Shown here: one piece after another, positions 38,446-44,435 of the stretch
Layout: each line of letters opens with the position of its first letter
Position numbering within the stretch: position 1 is the first letter of the stretch
From: JBLNDG01 sp050261415
Lineage (GTDB): Bacteria; Bacillota; Clostridia; Lutisporales; Lutisporaceae
DNA length: 44,435 nucleotides
Direction of reading: 5' to 3'
NCBI GenBank assembly: GCA_050261415.1
Contig: JBLNDG010000119.1
Span: 1 to 44,435 of the forward strand
Notes under the pieces: generated by a model
What the model saw: only the letters and a program-made list of their open reading frames with translations
Databases searched by the model: none
What the model was told of the DNA's origin: nothing
Position numbers and translations under genes: made by a program

Positions 38446-38997
38446 ATGGCAAAAGCAAGTGTAATCTTAAAATGTACGGAGTGCGGGGCATCGTATACCA
38501 TCACCAAATCCTGCTACAACCGGACCGAGGCCAACAAATGGGAAAGCTACATGCAGGATCGGGACGGCTTATGCAGGGAGTGTTGGGCCAAAGAGCAGGA
38601 GGCTAAGCGTCAGGCCGTTATGGATGCTTGCAAATCCCTCCCGGATCTCACCGGCACACCAAAGCAAATCGCCTGGGCCGAGAAAATCCGTGCTGACAAA
38701 CATAACATGTTTAAGGGCCGTGGTTTTACCTACATAGCAAATGAGACATCAGCTGCCTGGTGGATTGACCATCGTAATGATGTTGAGTCTGAGATTTATA
38801 ATCGCTTCCAGGTTGCTCAAAAGCAACAGGCTACCGCAAAAGCATTATCAATGACCAAATCCGATATATTCAAGCGTGCTCATCAACTTGCCAAACAACT
38901 CAAAGCCGACTATCCCGATACCGACTATCGCACCAACTTTGCTGAGTCTCTCCGTGCTCTCTATGCTGCTATCAAAGCAGTCAAAGTATCAGCTTAA
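38446..38997 (+). CDS. Accessory protein with N-terminal zinc finger, 183 aa
   Basis: ATG 38446 follows GAGGAGGT. The N-terminus has ILKCTECGASYTITKSC and GLCRECWAKEQ, giving a zinc finger; LPDLTGTPKQIAWAEKIRA (about 65-83) follows; the rest is helical. I associate this with accessory proteins of Firmicutes mobile elements, function unknown. GC and codon use look higher than those of the surrounding phage genes. Confidence 0.7.
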   Translation: MAKASVILKCTECGASYTITKSCYNRTEANKWESYMQDRDGLCRECWAKEQEAKRQAVMDACKSLPDLTGTPKQIAWAEKIRADKHNMFKGRGFTYIANETSAAWWIDHRNDVESEIYNRFQVAQKQQATAKALSMTKSDIFKRAHQLAKQLKADYPDTDYRTNFAESLRALYAAIKAVKVSA

Positions 38998-39044
38998 TAT
39001 AATCTGCCGTCCCCGGCGGCTAAACCGGGGAGAAGGAGGATACT

Positions 39045-39371
39045 ATGAAAACTTACAGAGATTTGATGCGCAAAGAAGGCGGCAACCTTGGCTGGTGCAA
39101 GCCATAAGTAATATCTTATCGTGATCGTGAGGCAACTATTGCTGTCAACGAAGGTGAGGTAGTTGGGTTGTCTATTGACGGCAAAAGCATAAGTGCCGAC
39201 AACCTTTTTGCGGCTCTCGTTTCCCACCTGGGTATCCAGGGAGCCCATAGCATCGCCGTCCTGTACAATCATCTTTGGGACGGTGACGAGGTTACGGGAG
39301 AGGATATGAGTTGCCGTAATTGCCCATGGTTCAACGATTGTGCTGCCATGGACGAACCATACAAAAAGTAA
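39045..39371 (+). pseudogene. Accessory gene with an in-frame TAA at codon 21
   Basis: ATG 39045 has GAAGGAGGA upstream and encodes MKTYRDLMRKEGGNLGWCKP, then TAA (39105-39107). The same frame continues without further stops for 87 codons to TAA 39369-39371 (starting VISYRDREATIAVNEG, ending AMDEPYKK) with CRNCPWFNDC near the end. It is either a recent nonsense mutation, a sequencing error, or recoding. A TTG restart at 39168 behind GAGGT is possible. Neighbouring cassette genes are intact. Confidence 0.65.
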
Positions 39372-39415
39372 ATTACCCGCTGTCCTATCGGCTCATACGG
39401 GGAGAAGGAGTATCT

Positions 39416-39883
39416 ATGCGTAAAATTATTAATGGACGTACTTATAATACTGCCACGTCAAAACTTATCGGCGAGTGGTCCAACGGATGTTACACAAACG
39501 ATTACAACTACTGCTCCGAGGATCTCTACAAAAACACCAAAGGCGCTTACTTTCTGCATTACGACGGCGGTGCCATGTCAAAATACCGTAAGTATAGCGG
39601 TCCTAACTCATGGGGCGGTGATACCGGCATAACACCCTTAACCTACGACGAGGCCAAAGAGTGGGCCGAGAAACATCTTGCATCTGATGAGTACATTGCC
39701 GAGTTTGGCACGCCTGATGACGCAGCCCCGTCCGACCTTGCAACACGTGAGCGCGTCAACCTCACCCTTGACTCCGACATCATGGCCAAGCTCCGCAAGC
39801 TATCCGCCGATACCGGCGTACCTATGGCCCGCATGGTAGACAAAGCTATACTCGCTATGTATGGCGGTCAATTCAAGGATTAA
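39416..39883 (+). CDS. Accessory protein with C-terminal ribbon-helix-helix, 155 aa
   Basis: ATG 39416 follows GAGAAGGAG. MRKIINGRTYNTATSKLIGE, DLYKNTKGAYFLHYDGGAMS and PLTYDEAKEWAEKHL are typical of a protein family I associate with Firmicutes conjugative and mobile elements. The C-terminal RVNLTLDSDIMAKLRKLSAD and VPMARMVDKAILAMYG form a ribbon-helix-helix. Last gene of the plus-strand cassette, before a strong terminator. Confidence 0.8.
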   Translation: MRKIINGRTYNTATSKLIGEWSNGCYTNDYNYCSEDLYKNTKGAYFLHYDGGAMSKYRKYSGPNSWGGDTGITPLTYDEAKEWAEKHLASDEYIAEFGTPDDAAPSDLATRERVNLTLDSDIMAKLRKLSADTGVPMARMVDKAILAMYGGQFKD

Positions 39884-40056
39884 GCCGGGCTACCGGCTTT
39901 TTCTTTTGTCTCTGCCAGCCTCTGACATCCCTTACACTTCTCATGCTTCGCGCGCTCCTGTATAATCCGCTCCAACTTCCGGCGAGGCGCATCCCTGAGC
40001 TCATACATGCACGCCCGGCAATCGGGAACTCTATCTATAAATCTTACTTCTTCCAT
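39880..40056 (-). CDS. Small zinc-ribbon-like protein, 58 aa
   Basis: The frame starts MEEVRFIDRVPDCRACMYEL and has CKGC later: two CxxC pairs. AGGTGAT precedes ATG 40056. Its end overlaps the plus-strand cassette's stop and terminator. Function unknown; one of about a dozen small Cys-pair proteins in this phage. Confidence 0.6.
   Translation of the reverse strand: MEEVRFIDRVPDCRACMYELRDAPRRKLERIIQERAKHEKCKGCQRLAETKEKAGSPA
39882..39908 (+). terminator. Terminator of the plus-strand cassette
   Basis: AAGCCGG-GCTA-CCGGCTT, a perfect 7-bp stem, is followed by TTTCTTTT at the stop of the 155-codon gene. Confidence 0.9.
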
Positions 40057-40075
40057 GGTATCACCTGCAATAATT

Positions 40076-40099
40076 AAGCCCCGGACTATGCCGAGGCTT
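40076..40099 (-). terminator. Hairpin downstream of the late regulator
   Basis: On the minus strand AAGCCTCGG-CATAGT-CCGGGGCTT forms a 9-bp stem (one G-U) followed by AATTATT; the T-run is poor in this direction but TTTTT follows on the plus strand. Bases 40100-40215 contain a 9-bp tandem repeat (TTGGCAGAA) and no supported gene. Confidence 0.5.
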
Positions 40100-40215
40100 T
40101 TTAAAAGGGGGTCAATGTATTTGTGGAGGTCAAACTATTACAAGTATATTGTACTAAGTTTTATTTATGTAATCAAGTGTTCAAACTGGCTAAATTGGCA
40201 GAATTGGCAGAAGTT

Positions 40216-40647
40216 TTACATAGCAATTCGTTTTATTTTTTCCTTTGCTTCCTCAATTAGTTTCTGTGCCATATACCGACCGCATTTGTATATCCGTCCT
40301 ATCTGCCTAAAACTTAATCTATCATCATATGCCATATACAATAATCTTCTTTCATCTTCCGTTAATTCAGCAAATGCCTTATCCAACCACTTTTTTCGGT
40401 CTAGTAATTTGTTTATGTTAGCTGCATGCTTATTTATTTGTACCTGATATTCATCTATTATTTTAACTACTGCATTATATGTCTGGTCTGATATATCGGT
40501 AGAGTGTGGCATCCCATCCATTGCCTGACCCCGCAAAGGATTCCGGGCCTCTTTTTGGAGTTCTATATACTTGTTTAATTTTTCCTGTTCCTTTTGTATA
40601 TCCTCAGCAATGTAAGGATATTGCTTGAGTATATCGTCTATCTTCAT
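40216..40647 (-). CDS. Sigma-region-4-like late transcription regulator (ArpU/DUF1492-like)
   Basis: A 143-residue protein. An N-terminal coiled coil is followed by LTEDERRLLYMAYDDRLSFR (about 95-114) and QIGRIYKCGRYMAQKLIEEA (about 115-134), the helix-turn-helix of sigma-70 region 4. Such proteins end the early operon and turn on late genes in Firmicutes phages. Exactly so here: the next phage operon leftward starts at the terminase genes. Confidence 0.8.
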   Translation of the reverse strand: MKIDDILKQYPYIAEDIQKEQEKLNKYIELQKEARNPLRGQAMDGMPHSTDISDQTYNAVVKIIDEYQVQINKHAANINKLLDRKKWLDKAFAELTEDERRLLYMAYDDRLSFRQIGRIYKCGRYMAQKLIEEAKEKIKRIAM

Positions 40648-41033
40648 CCTACCGCCTCCTTTGCCACTGCATTAAAGGCGTTGATTATGCTGTCTCTTAA
40701 TTTTCTGTATTCTTTTTCGTATTCTGTATCTTTACAACGTGTGTTATTAGGCCATTTTTCAGCTTCCCTGTGTATTTTGTTTTTTACTGCATTTATAAGT
40801 TGTTTTTTTGATTCGTCAAATAGTTGCTCTAATCGAATTACTGAGGATGATTTTTGAGGTAGTTTATTTGATATTTTCGAGAATGTATCTCTCGTTTCTT
40901 TTTCGGAGGCTAATAGCTCACTGAATACATTTTCTGTTATGTCGAAAAACAGCCTAGCCCTTTGTGCTTTTATATCATCCTCTAAGGCTTGCTTCCATAT
41001 TCCCTCGTATAAATCAAGATATGCTTTGTCCAT
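40644..41033 (-). CDS. Hypothetical helical protein, 129 aa
   Basis: MDKAYLDLYEGIWKQALEDD and LFDESKKQLINAVKNKIHRE: all-helical, charged, no known motif. It overlaps the late-regulator start by 4 bases, so it is probably co-translated with it. Some phages place a similar helical protein before ArpU. Confidence 0.65.
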   Translation of the reverse strand: MDKAYLDLYEGIWKQALEDDIKAQRARLFFDITENVFSELLASEKETRDTFSKISNKLPQKSSSVIRLEQLFDESKKQLINAVKNKIHREAEKWPNNTRCKDTEYEKEYRKLRDSIINAFNAVAKEAVG

Positions 41034-41035
41034 TT

Positions 41036-41161
41036 TTAACCCTCACTTTCGTACTTTTCTATTATCGCCTTCAACTTCTCTATAACTTCCATCTGCTGCT
41101 TTACCAAGGCCCGTAGTTCCTTTATTTCAGCCCATAGCTGGGTATTTGTTTTTGTCCCCAT
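41036..41161 (-). CDS. Small coiled-coil protein, 41 aa
   Basis: MGTKTNTQLWAEIKELRALV then a Lys/Glu coiled coil (QQMEVIEKLKAIIEKYES). GGAGGGAT precedes ATG 41161. It overlaps the end of the upstream cysteine-rich gene by 35 bases. No family recognised. Confidence 0.6.
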   Translation of the reverse strand: MGTKTNTQLWAEIKELRALVKQQMEVIEKLKAIIEKYESEG

Positions 41162-41336
41162 TAGCATCCCTCCAATTAGGGCATATCGTTATTCCGCATA
41201 CCCCAGGCTCACACGGCGCAAATTTGCATATATCAGGTATTGCTTCTGCTTCCTGTTTGCAACGGGTAAGTTCGGCTTGTAGCCTTGCATCATCGTTTGA
41301 GTTGGTATAATATTTCAAATCGCTTGGTTCACTCAC
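41127..41336 (-). CDS. Small cysteine-rich protein, 69 aa
   Basis: A GTG start (41336) behind AGGAAGAA. The C-terminal half has ICKFAPCEPGVCGITICP, four cysteines spaced to bind a metal or iron-sulfur cluster. It overlaps both neighbours. Function unknown. Confidence 0.6.
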   Translation of the reverse strand: MSEPSDLKYYTNSNDDARLQAELTRCKQEAEAIPDICKFAPCEPGVCGITICPNWRDANGDKNKYPAMG

Positions 41337-41479
41337 TTCTTCCTGCCTCCCCTCTTAGGACACCACTTCGGGCTTGTTTTCTTTTCATGCGCTTTTATGT
41401 GCCGGATTCTATTGCAAAACCAAACTGGTTCATCTGTTATTTTTGATAAACAGTCACACTCCCTACACTTCGGTACCAT
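41333..41479 (-). CDS. Small zinc-ribbon-like protein, 48 aa
   Basis: ATG 41479 follows GGGGAGG by about 9 bases. MVPKCRECDCLSKITDEPVW, then FCNRI and KWCPK: five or six cysteines, a likely zinc site. Overlaps its neighbours by a few bases. Function unknown. Confidence 0.55.
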   Translation of the reverse strand: MVPKCRECDCLSKITDEPVWFCNRIRHIKAHEKKTSPKWCPKRGGRKK

Positions 41480-41696
41480 CCTGACCGCCTCCCCTCTTGT
41501 CAATAATCGAATGAAGCTCCTCTGGCAATTTAGCAATGTGTATCAGATAGTGCAACAATTCATGGCATAAAACAAATATCGTCTTTAATAGTCCTAAATT
41601 TTTCCGCACATAAATTGTTCTTGCGTATGGATGATAAGCGCCTATATCACTGGAGATAATCCATTGCGGTAGTTCCTTACAAAACTTTATTCTCAC
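41463..41696 (-). CDS. Mini-zincin with HExxH motif, 77 aa
   Basis: GTG 41696 follows TAGGAGG. The core FVLCHELLHYLIHI (about 41-54) gives HExxH (H45, E46, H49), the zinc site of ImmA/IrrE-type and related metalloproteases; YVRKNLGLLKTI precedes it. It lacks the full length of ImmA and lies far from the repressor, so its target is unknown. It overlaps the coiled-coil gene upstream. Confidence 0.65.
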   Translation of the reverse strand: MRIKFCKELPQWIISSDIGAYHPYARTIYVRKNLGLLKTIFVLCHELLHYLIHIAKLPEELHSIIDKRGGGQDGTEV

Positions 41697-42445
41697 TTTT
41701 CCCCGCCTCCTATCACCTTGTCTATTTCTGCAAGGGCACCATGACATATTGTTGTTGTTTTAGGGTATTTATCATGGTTAGATATGTCTGTATGCTTTTT
41801 AAGGATTAATTCCAGCGCCTCCCTTGCCTTCCTCAATGTCTCATCCTTTTCTTTGAGCAACAGTCCTAATTCTTCGCCCTGCATAGATATTTTGCAGGTA
41901 TAGCATTTGTCCACATCGGCGGGATTGTGATGGTCTTGGACAGTATTAAGCAATTTGTCTGCATTTTGAATAATGTCACCTATGCCTTTGCCATTGTAAC
42001 GATTTCCCCAAGGTGCATAATCTTTGGCAATTTCATTTAGTTCAAATAACGCCCCCCTTATTGCCGCAGTCTGCACCTGAAACTTATCAATAATTGCTTC
42101 AAGCCCTGCGCGGTAATCTTCCTGCTCTGTTTTTTCGGCGCATAAAGACTGTATTTCAGAAATGTACTGCTGATTCTTGTCATTTAATCTTTCAACCTCT
42201 TCTTCCAGTTCAATTCGTTTTCTATCAGATTCAAGAAGTTTTTTATGGTCTGCTTCCTCGCAAGCATTCCAGTTTCTAATGCTTGCATTTTCATCTTTAA
42301 GTTGCTCATTCTCTGCTTGCAAGGCTTTTATGGTGTCAAACAGATTAGTAATGTCCTCGCAATAGTAAGTATCTTTAAAGTGTCGTGAATGGTCATTATA
42401 GCGCACATCCCTTAAATATTCTATTTGTTCATCGCTCAACCTCAT
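41693..42445 (-). CDS. Coiled-coil protein with a repeated C-terminal module, 250 aa
   Basis: A 250-residue protein. Long coiled coils (TIKALQAENEQLKDENASI; ELEEEVERLNDKNQQYISEI) fill about 38-110, then VQDHHNPADVDKCYTC and GALAEIDKVIGG near the end. The DHHNPADV ... AEIDKxIGG module also ends the nearby 199-aa gene. AAGGAGGT precedes the ATG. Function unknown. Confidence 0.65.
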   Translation of the reverse strand: MRLSDEQIEYLRDVRYNDHSRHFKDTYYCEDITNLFDTIKALQAENEQLKDENASIRNWNACEEADHKKLLESDRKRIELEEEVERLNDKNQQYISEIQSLCAEKTEQEDYRAGLEAIIDKFQVQTAAIRGALFELNEIAKDYAPWGNRYNGKGIGDIIQNADKLLNTVQDHHNPADVDKCYTCKISMQGEELGLLLKEKDETLRKAREALELILKKHTDISNHDKYPKTTTICHGALAEIDKVIGGGEK

Positions 42446-42594
42446 ATACTTTCAACCTCCTTGACTGTTTTTTCCCTCTTTTCAATTTTCTTGAAGCATC
42501 CCGCCGTATTCGGCAATTTTGCATCTTTACAATGCTTCCGTTCGCGGCAATTTTCGCATTTCACAACATAAACATACATTTTAGCCTTAGCCAT
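42442..42594 (-). CDS. Small zinc-finger protein, 50 aa
   Basis: ATG 42594 follows CAGGGATA. MAKAKMYVYVVKCENCRERK, KHCKD, then NTAGCFK: four cysteines for one zinc site, with a basic tail. Function unknown. It overlaps the end of the 199-aa gene by 8 bases. Confidence 0.6.
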   Translation of the reverse strand: MAKAKMYVYVVKCENCRERKHCKDAKLPNTAGCFKKIEKREKTVKEVESI

Positions 42595-43186
42595 TATCCC
42601 TGCCCCCAATCTGCTTATCAATTTCAGCAATAGCACAATCAAGTTCATCCATTATGCCTGTCAGGGTAAAATTTTCTATGTGCCTTTTTACCTGTTTCAA
42701 TGCCTCCACATCAGCAGGGTTGTGATGGTTTTGCTGTGCATCATATCCCCATTGCATTCCTTTCCCTGGCACCGTGGGTTTCTTTTCGCATCCATTTTGT
42801 TTGGCGTGAGTAAGTGCAACCTTTGCCTCAACCAAAAACGTCCTGTCAACAGTCAGTCTATGCGTTCCGTCAGCGTCAAGCGGTGTTTCCTCAAATCTGC
42901 GTATTAGTTCAAGTATAAAATCTTTGTATGTCGCCACCTGTGCCTGTAGCTGCCCATATCCTGTCTCCCACGTTTTAGCAGATTCACTGTATATCTTGAT
43001 AGCATCTTTCAACTGCTCAATCTCCTGCTGCTGGGCTTCCACCTGCTCAAACACATTCTGCAGCTTTTCCACTGCATCAAACCTATTCATAACCTCGCCA
43101 ACTACAATACCATTCAGCCATATTTGATACTTTTGGCTGTTGTCCATGTATACTTCTCTGCATTTTACATCCCATCTATCGTTCAT
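42587..43186 (-). CDS. Coiled-coil protein, second copy of the HHNPADV module, 199 aa
   Basis: MNDRWDVKCREVYMDNSQKY, then a coiled coil (VEAQQQEIEQLKDAIKIYSE) and NHHNPADVEALKQVKRHIEN ... AIAEIDKQIGG. The end is clearly related to that of the 250-aa gene two frames downstream. GGAGGGAAG precedes ATG 43186. A tandem duplication or domain shuffling is likely. Function unknown. Confidence 0.65.
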   Translation of the reverse strand: MNDRWDVKCREVYMDNSQKYQIWLNGIVVGEVMNRFDAVEKLQNVFEQVEAQQQEIEQLKDAIKIYSESAKTWETGYGQLQAQVATYKDFILELIRRFEETPLDADGTHRLTVDRTFLVEAKVALTHAKQNGCEKKPTVPGKGMQWGYDAQQNHHNPADVEALKQVKRHIENFTLTGIMDELDCAIAEIDKQIGGRDNG

Positions 43187-43593
43187 ACGCTTCCCTCCTT
43201 CAGCAGTTCGGGATTATCCCAAGCATCCCCTATAATTTCAGACCGAGGCATCCAATACCCTATATCTTTTCTGTACAAGCCAGCATAATTCCCATCTAAA
43301 AATTCTAGATAAAAACCTACATGCTTATCCAGTCCAGAAGGAGAAGTATACTCTCCAAACCTGATTATTGCTTTACCGCCAGGCGTGTTTAATATGTCGG
43401 ATTCATAGCCTTCTTTGCCGTTCTTATCATTCAAGCCGGCATATTGTCCTATCGTACCTTTATCGCACTCAACCCTCACAATTCCTTTTGCAAAATCGAG
43501 AGTCAGTAATTCGTCATCTATCGCTCCGTAACCATATATCCATTCACTATTGCCTAACACAGTTCTTCGTCCTCTAAATTTATACTCCCTCAT
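43183..43593 (-). CDS. yopX: YopX family protein
   Basis: A 136-residue YopX protein: REYKFRGRRTVLGNSEWIYG at the start, GTIGQYAGLNDKNGKEGYES (about 67-86) in the middle, and RSEIIGDAWDNPELL at the end. YopX proteins occur in many Firmicutes phages, with no settled role. GAAGGAGG precedes the ATG, which overlaps the upstream stop. Confidence 0.85.
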   Translation of the reverse strand: MREYKFRGRRTVLGNSEWIYGYGAIDDELLTLDFAKGIVRVECDKGTIGQYAGLNDKNGKEGYESDILNTPGGKAIIRFGEYTSPSGLDKHVGFYLEFLDGNYAGLYRKDIGYWMPRSEIIGDAWDNPELLKEGSV

Positions 43594-43769
43594 GGCTCAA
43601 CCTCCTTCAACTCGCATTTATTCGGCGGCAATTCCGGCAAAATAAACTTATCAACCTTTTTGCAAAACGGTGTTTCCTTGTCTATCCAAAACAAGTGTTT
43701 GCACTTCTGGCATGGCGGCTTTTGTTCTGCCTCTTTACGGGCTTTTAATACTTCTTCGAGTAGGCTCAT
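43590..43769 (-). CDS. Small cysteine protein, 59 aa
   Basis: MSLLEEVLKARKEAEQKPPC, then QKCKHLFWID, PFCKK and KCELK: four cysteines for one metal site. TTGGAGGTTGAG precedes ATG 43769. Its stop overlaps the YopX start. Function unknown. Confidence 0.65.
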   Translation of the reverse strand: MSLLEEVLKARKEAEQKPPCQKCKHLFWIDKETPFCKKVDKFILPELPPNKCELKEVEP

Positions 43770-44128
43770 GGCTCAACCTCCAATCTCCGTCCACACATAG
43801 GACAATAACGAATCGTCTTATATTGCAATCCATGACGGCTTGTAATAACTCTGTTTTTATCACCGTAAGAGTTTATTGTAGCCATAAATACATCATCGGT
43901 TAGAAATTTGTTATGCTCCGTATTGCAGTATTCGCATCTTCGTTCATCCTCCTTCCCTTCCACCATCTTAAGCGGGCAGTCTGTCCGTCTGCCTGATGAA
44001 AAAGCATCAGCTAATCCATTATTTGAATGTATTATTCTGCACTTTGGCTTCCCCCAAGCATCAATAGCAATGCATGGGCAATTTAAACAGCTCTCCGGCA
44101 TCTCCAACCCCAATATTGCTTTAGGCAT
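43766..44128 (-). CDS. Cysteine-rich zinc-ribbon protein, 120 aa
   Basis: MPKAILGLEMPESCLNCPCI is a common opening of small Cys-rich Firmicutes phage proteins. RRCEYCNTEHNKF and RYCPMCGRR (about 64-76 and 106-115) form a C-terminal zinc ribbon. GAGGTCG precedes ATG 44128. Function unknown. Confidence 0.7.
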   Translation of the reverse strand: MPKAILGLEMPESCLNCPCIAIDAWGKPKCRIIHSNNGLADAFSSGRRTDCPLKMVEGKEDERRCEYCNTEHNKFLTDDVFMATINSYGDKNRVITSRHGLQYKTIRYCPMCGRRLEVEP

Positions 44129-44306
44129 CGTGTTCGACCTCGCTTTCTTCTTTCGATAAAAAGTATCTGCACTTTATGCGATTGCCGTCAACAAATACTC
44201 GTTTTGGCTCCAAACAACAATATCCTTTTGAACCATCTCCAGACCACCCAAAAACTCCCCACGTGCCATAATCAGGTTCATAATATAGACATTCTTTACA
44301 GGTCAT
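44121..44306 (-). CDS. Cysteine-rich protein, 61 aa
   Basis: ATG 44306 gives MTCKECLYYEPDYGTWGVFG, then GYCCLEP and KCRYF: cysteines for a metal site. The longer frame to 44420 crosses into the terminal repeat and has no start signal. It overlaps the split zinc-ribbon gene by 11 bases. Function unknown. Confidence 0.65.
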   Translation of the reverse strand: MTCKECLYYEPDYGTWGVFGWSGDGSKGYCCLEPKRVFVDGNRIKCRYFLSKEESEVEHDA

Positions 44307-44435
44307 CCTTCTCAACCTCGCTTTCTTGACACTCCGGGCATACATCTTCCCATTGTCCGTTCCGTTTTTGGCTTTTCCAACCATTGTCCTTCTTGTACTG
44401 TACCGCATCGTAGAAGTCAAAGAACGATTCCGGCG
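44296..44435 (-). CDS. Small zinc-ribbon-like protein, C-terminal part (continues at 1-181)
   Basis: This is the continuation of the gene beginning at 179-181. Read past the junction it ends VEKDDL before TAA 44296-44298. The stretch 44316-44435 is the second copy of the terminal repeat. Confidence 0.75.
   Translation of the reverse strand, partial: PESFFDFYDAVQYKKDNGWKSQKRNGQWEDVCPECQESEVEKDDL
44316..44435. repeat. Terminal direct repeat, right copy
   Basis: Identical to bases 1-120; see the left copy. Confidence 0.95.

Noticed and set aside
39045..39371. Alternative genetic code with TAA as a sense codon
   Set aside because: Many other genes here end in TAA at the expected length, so a genome-wide reassignment is not supported.
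1..44435. tRNA genes, CRISPR arrays, insertion sequences, diversity-generating reverse transcriptase
   Set aside because: I looked for cloverleaf shapes, regularly spaced repeats, transposases and reverse transcriptase motifs, and saw none.

Overview
The window is the complete genome of a temperate, short-tailed phage of a low-to-mid GC Firmicute, written as a circle cut once. Bases 1-120 recur exactly at 44316-44435, the cut falls inside a small zinc-ribbon gene, and the unit length is therefore about 44,315 bp. Firmicute features include strong AGGAGG-type ribosome sites, a large serine recombinase, a Gram-positive type SOS box, and ERF, YopX, DUF1064 and AntA/ORF6C proteins. The exact host cannot be read from the sequence; a phage-borne O-antigen/capsule polymerase-like protein suggests a host with a surface polysaccharide, possibly a Negativicute or another clostridial lineage.

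Layout. The switch lies at 10.6-11.7 kb: a Cro-like gene (-) and a CI-like repressor (+) flank three 19-bp operators and two consensus promoters. A LexA-box-controlled 54-codon gene converges on the repressor. The serine integrase (11.8-13.1 kb, +) has a candidate attP just upstream, followed by a PIN-domain toxin-antitoxin pair (13.3-14.0 kb). From the leftward promoter near 11.0 kb, early genes run leftward on the minus strand to base 1 and on around the circle from 44.4 to about 40.2 kb: antirepressor, many small proteins, PD-(D/E)XK exonuclease, ERF annealing protein, HNH-like protein, replication initiator with an iteron-like repeat, DUF5131 radical-SAM-like protein, DNA methyltransferase, DUF1064 nuclease, YopX, and a sigma-like late regulator.

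Between the late regulator and the terminase genes (37.6-39.9 kb) lie separately promoted accessory units, including a plus-strand cassette with its own promoter, operator and terminator. Late genes then run leftward from 37.5 to 14.2 kb: small and large terminase, P22-type portal, scaffold, major capsid protein, decoration-like proteins, pectate-lyase-fold tailspike, connector adaptor, beta-propeller nozzle, tail fibre, two large presumed ejection proteins, then XhlA-like protein, amidase and holin-like protein. No tape measure, tail tube or baseplate is visible, so the virion is podovirus-like.

The late block carries cargo with its own signals: a Wzy/O-antigen-ligase-like membrane protein beside the tailspike, and a divergent pair of exported proteins at 20.5-21.6 kb. 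The most unusual items are the SOS-controlled gene facing the repressor, a hairpin-rich stretch at 7.93-8.28 kb that may be a structured RNA, the Wzy cargo gene, and a plus-strand gene interrupted by one in-frame TAA.
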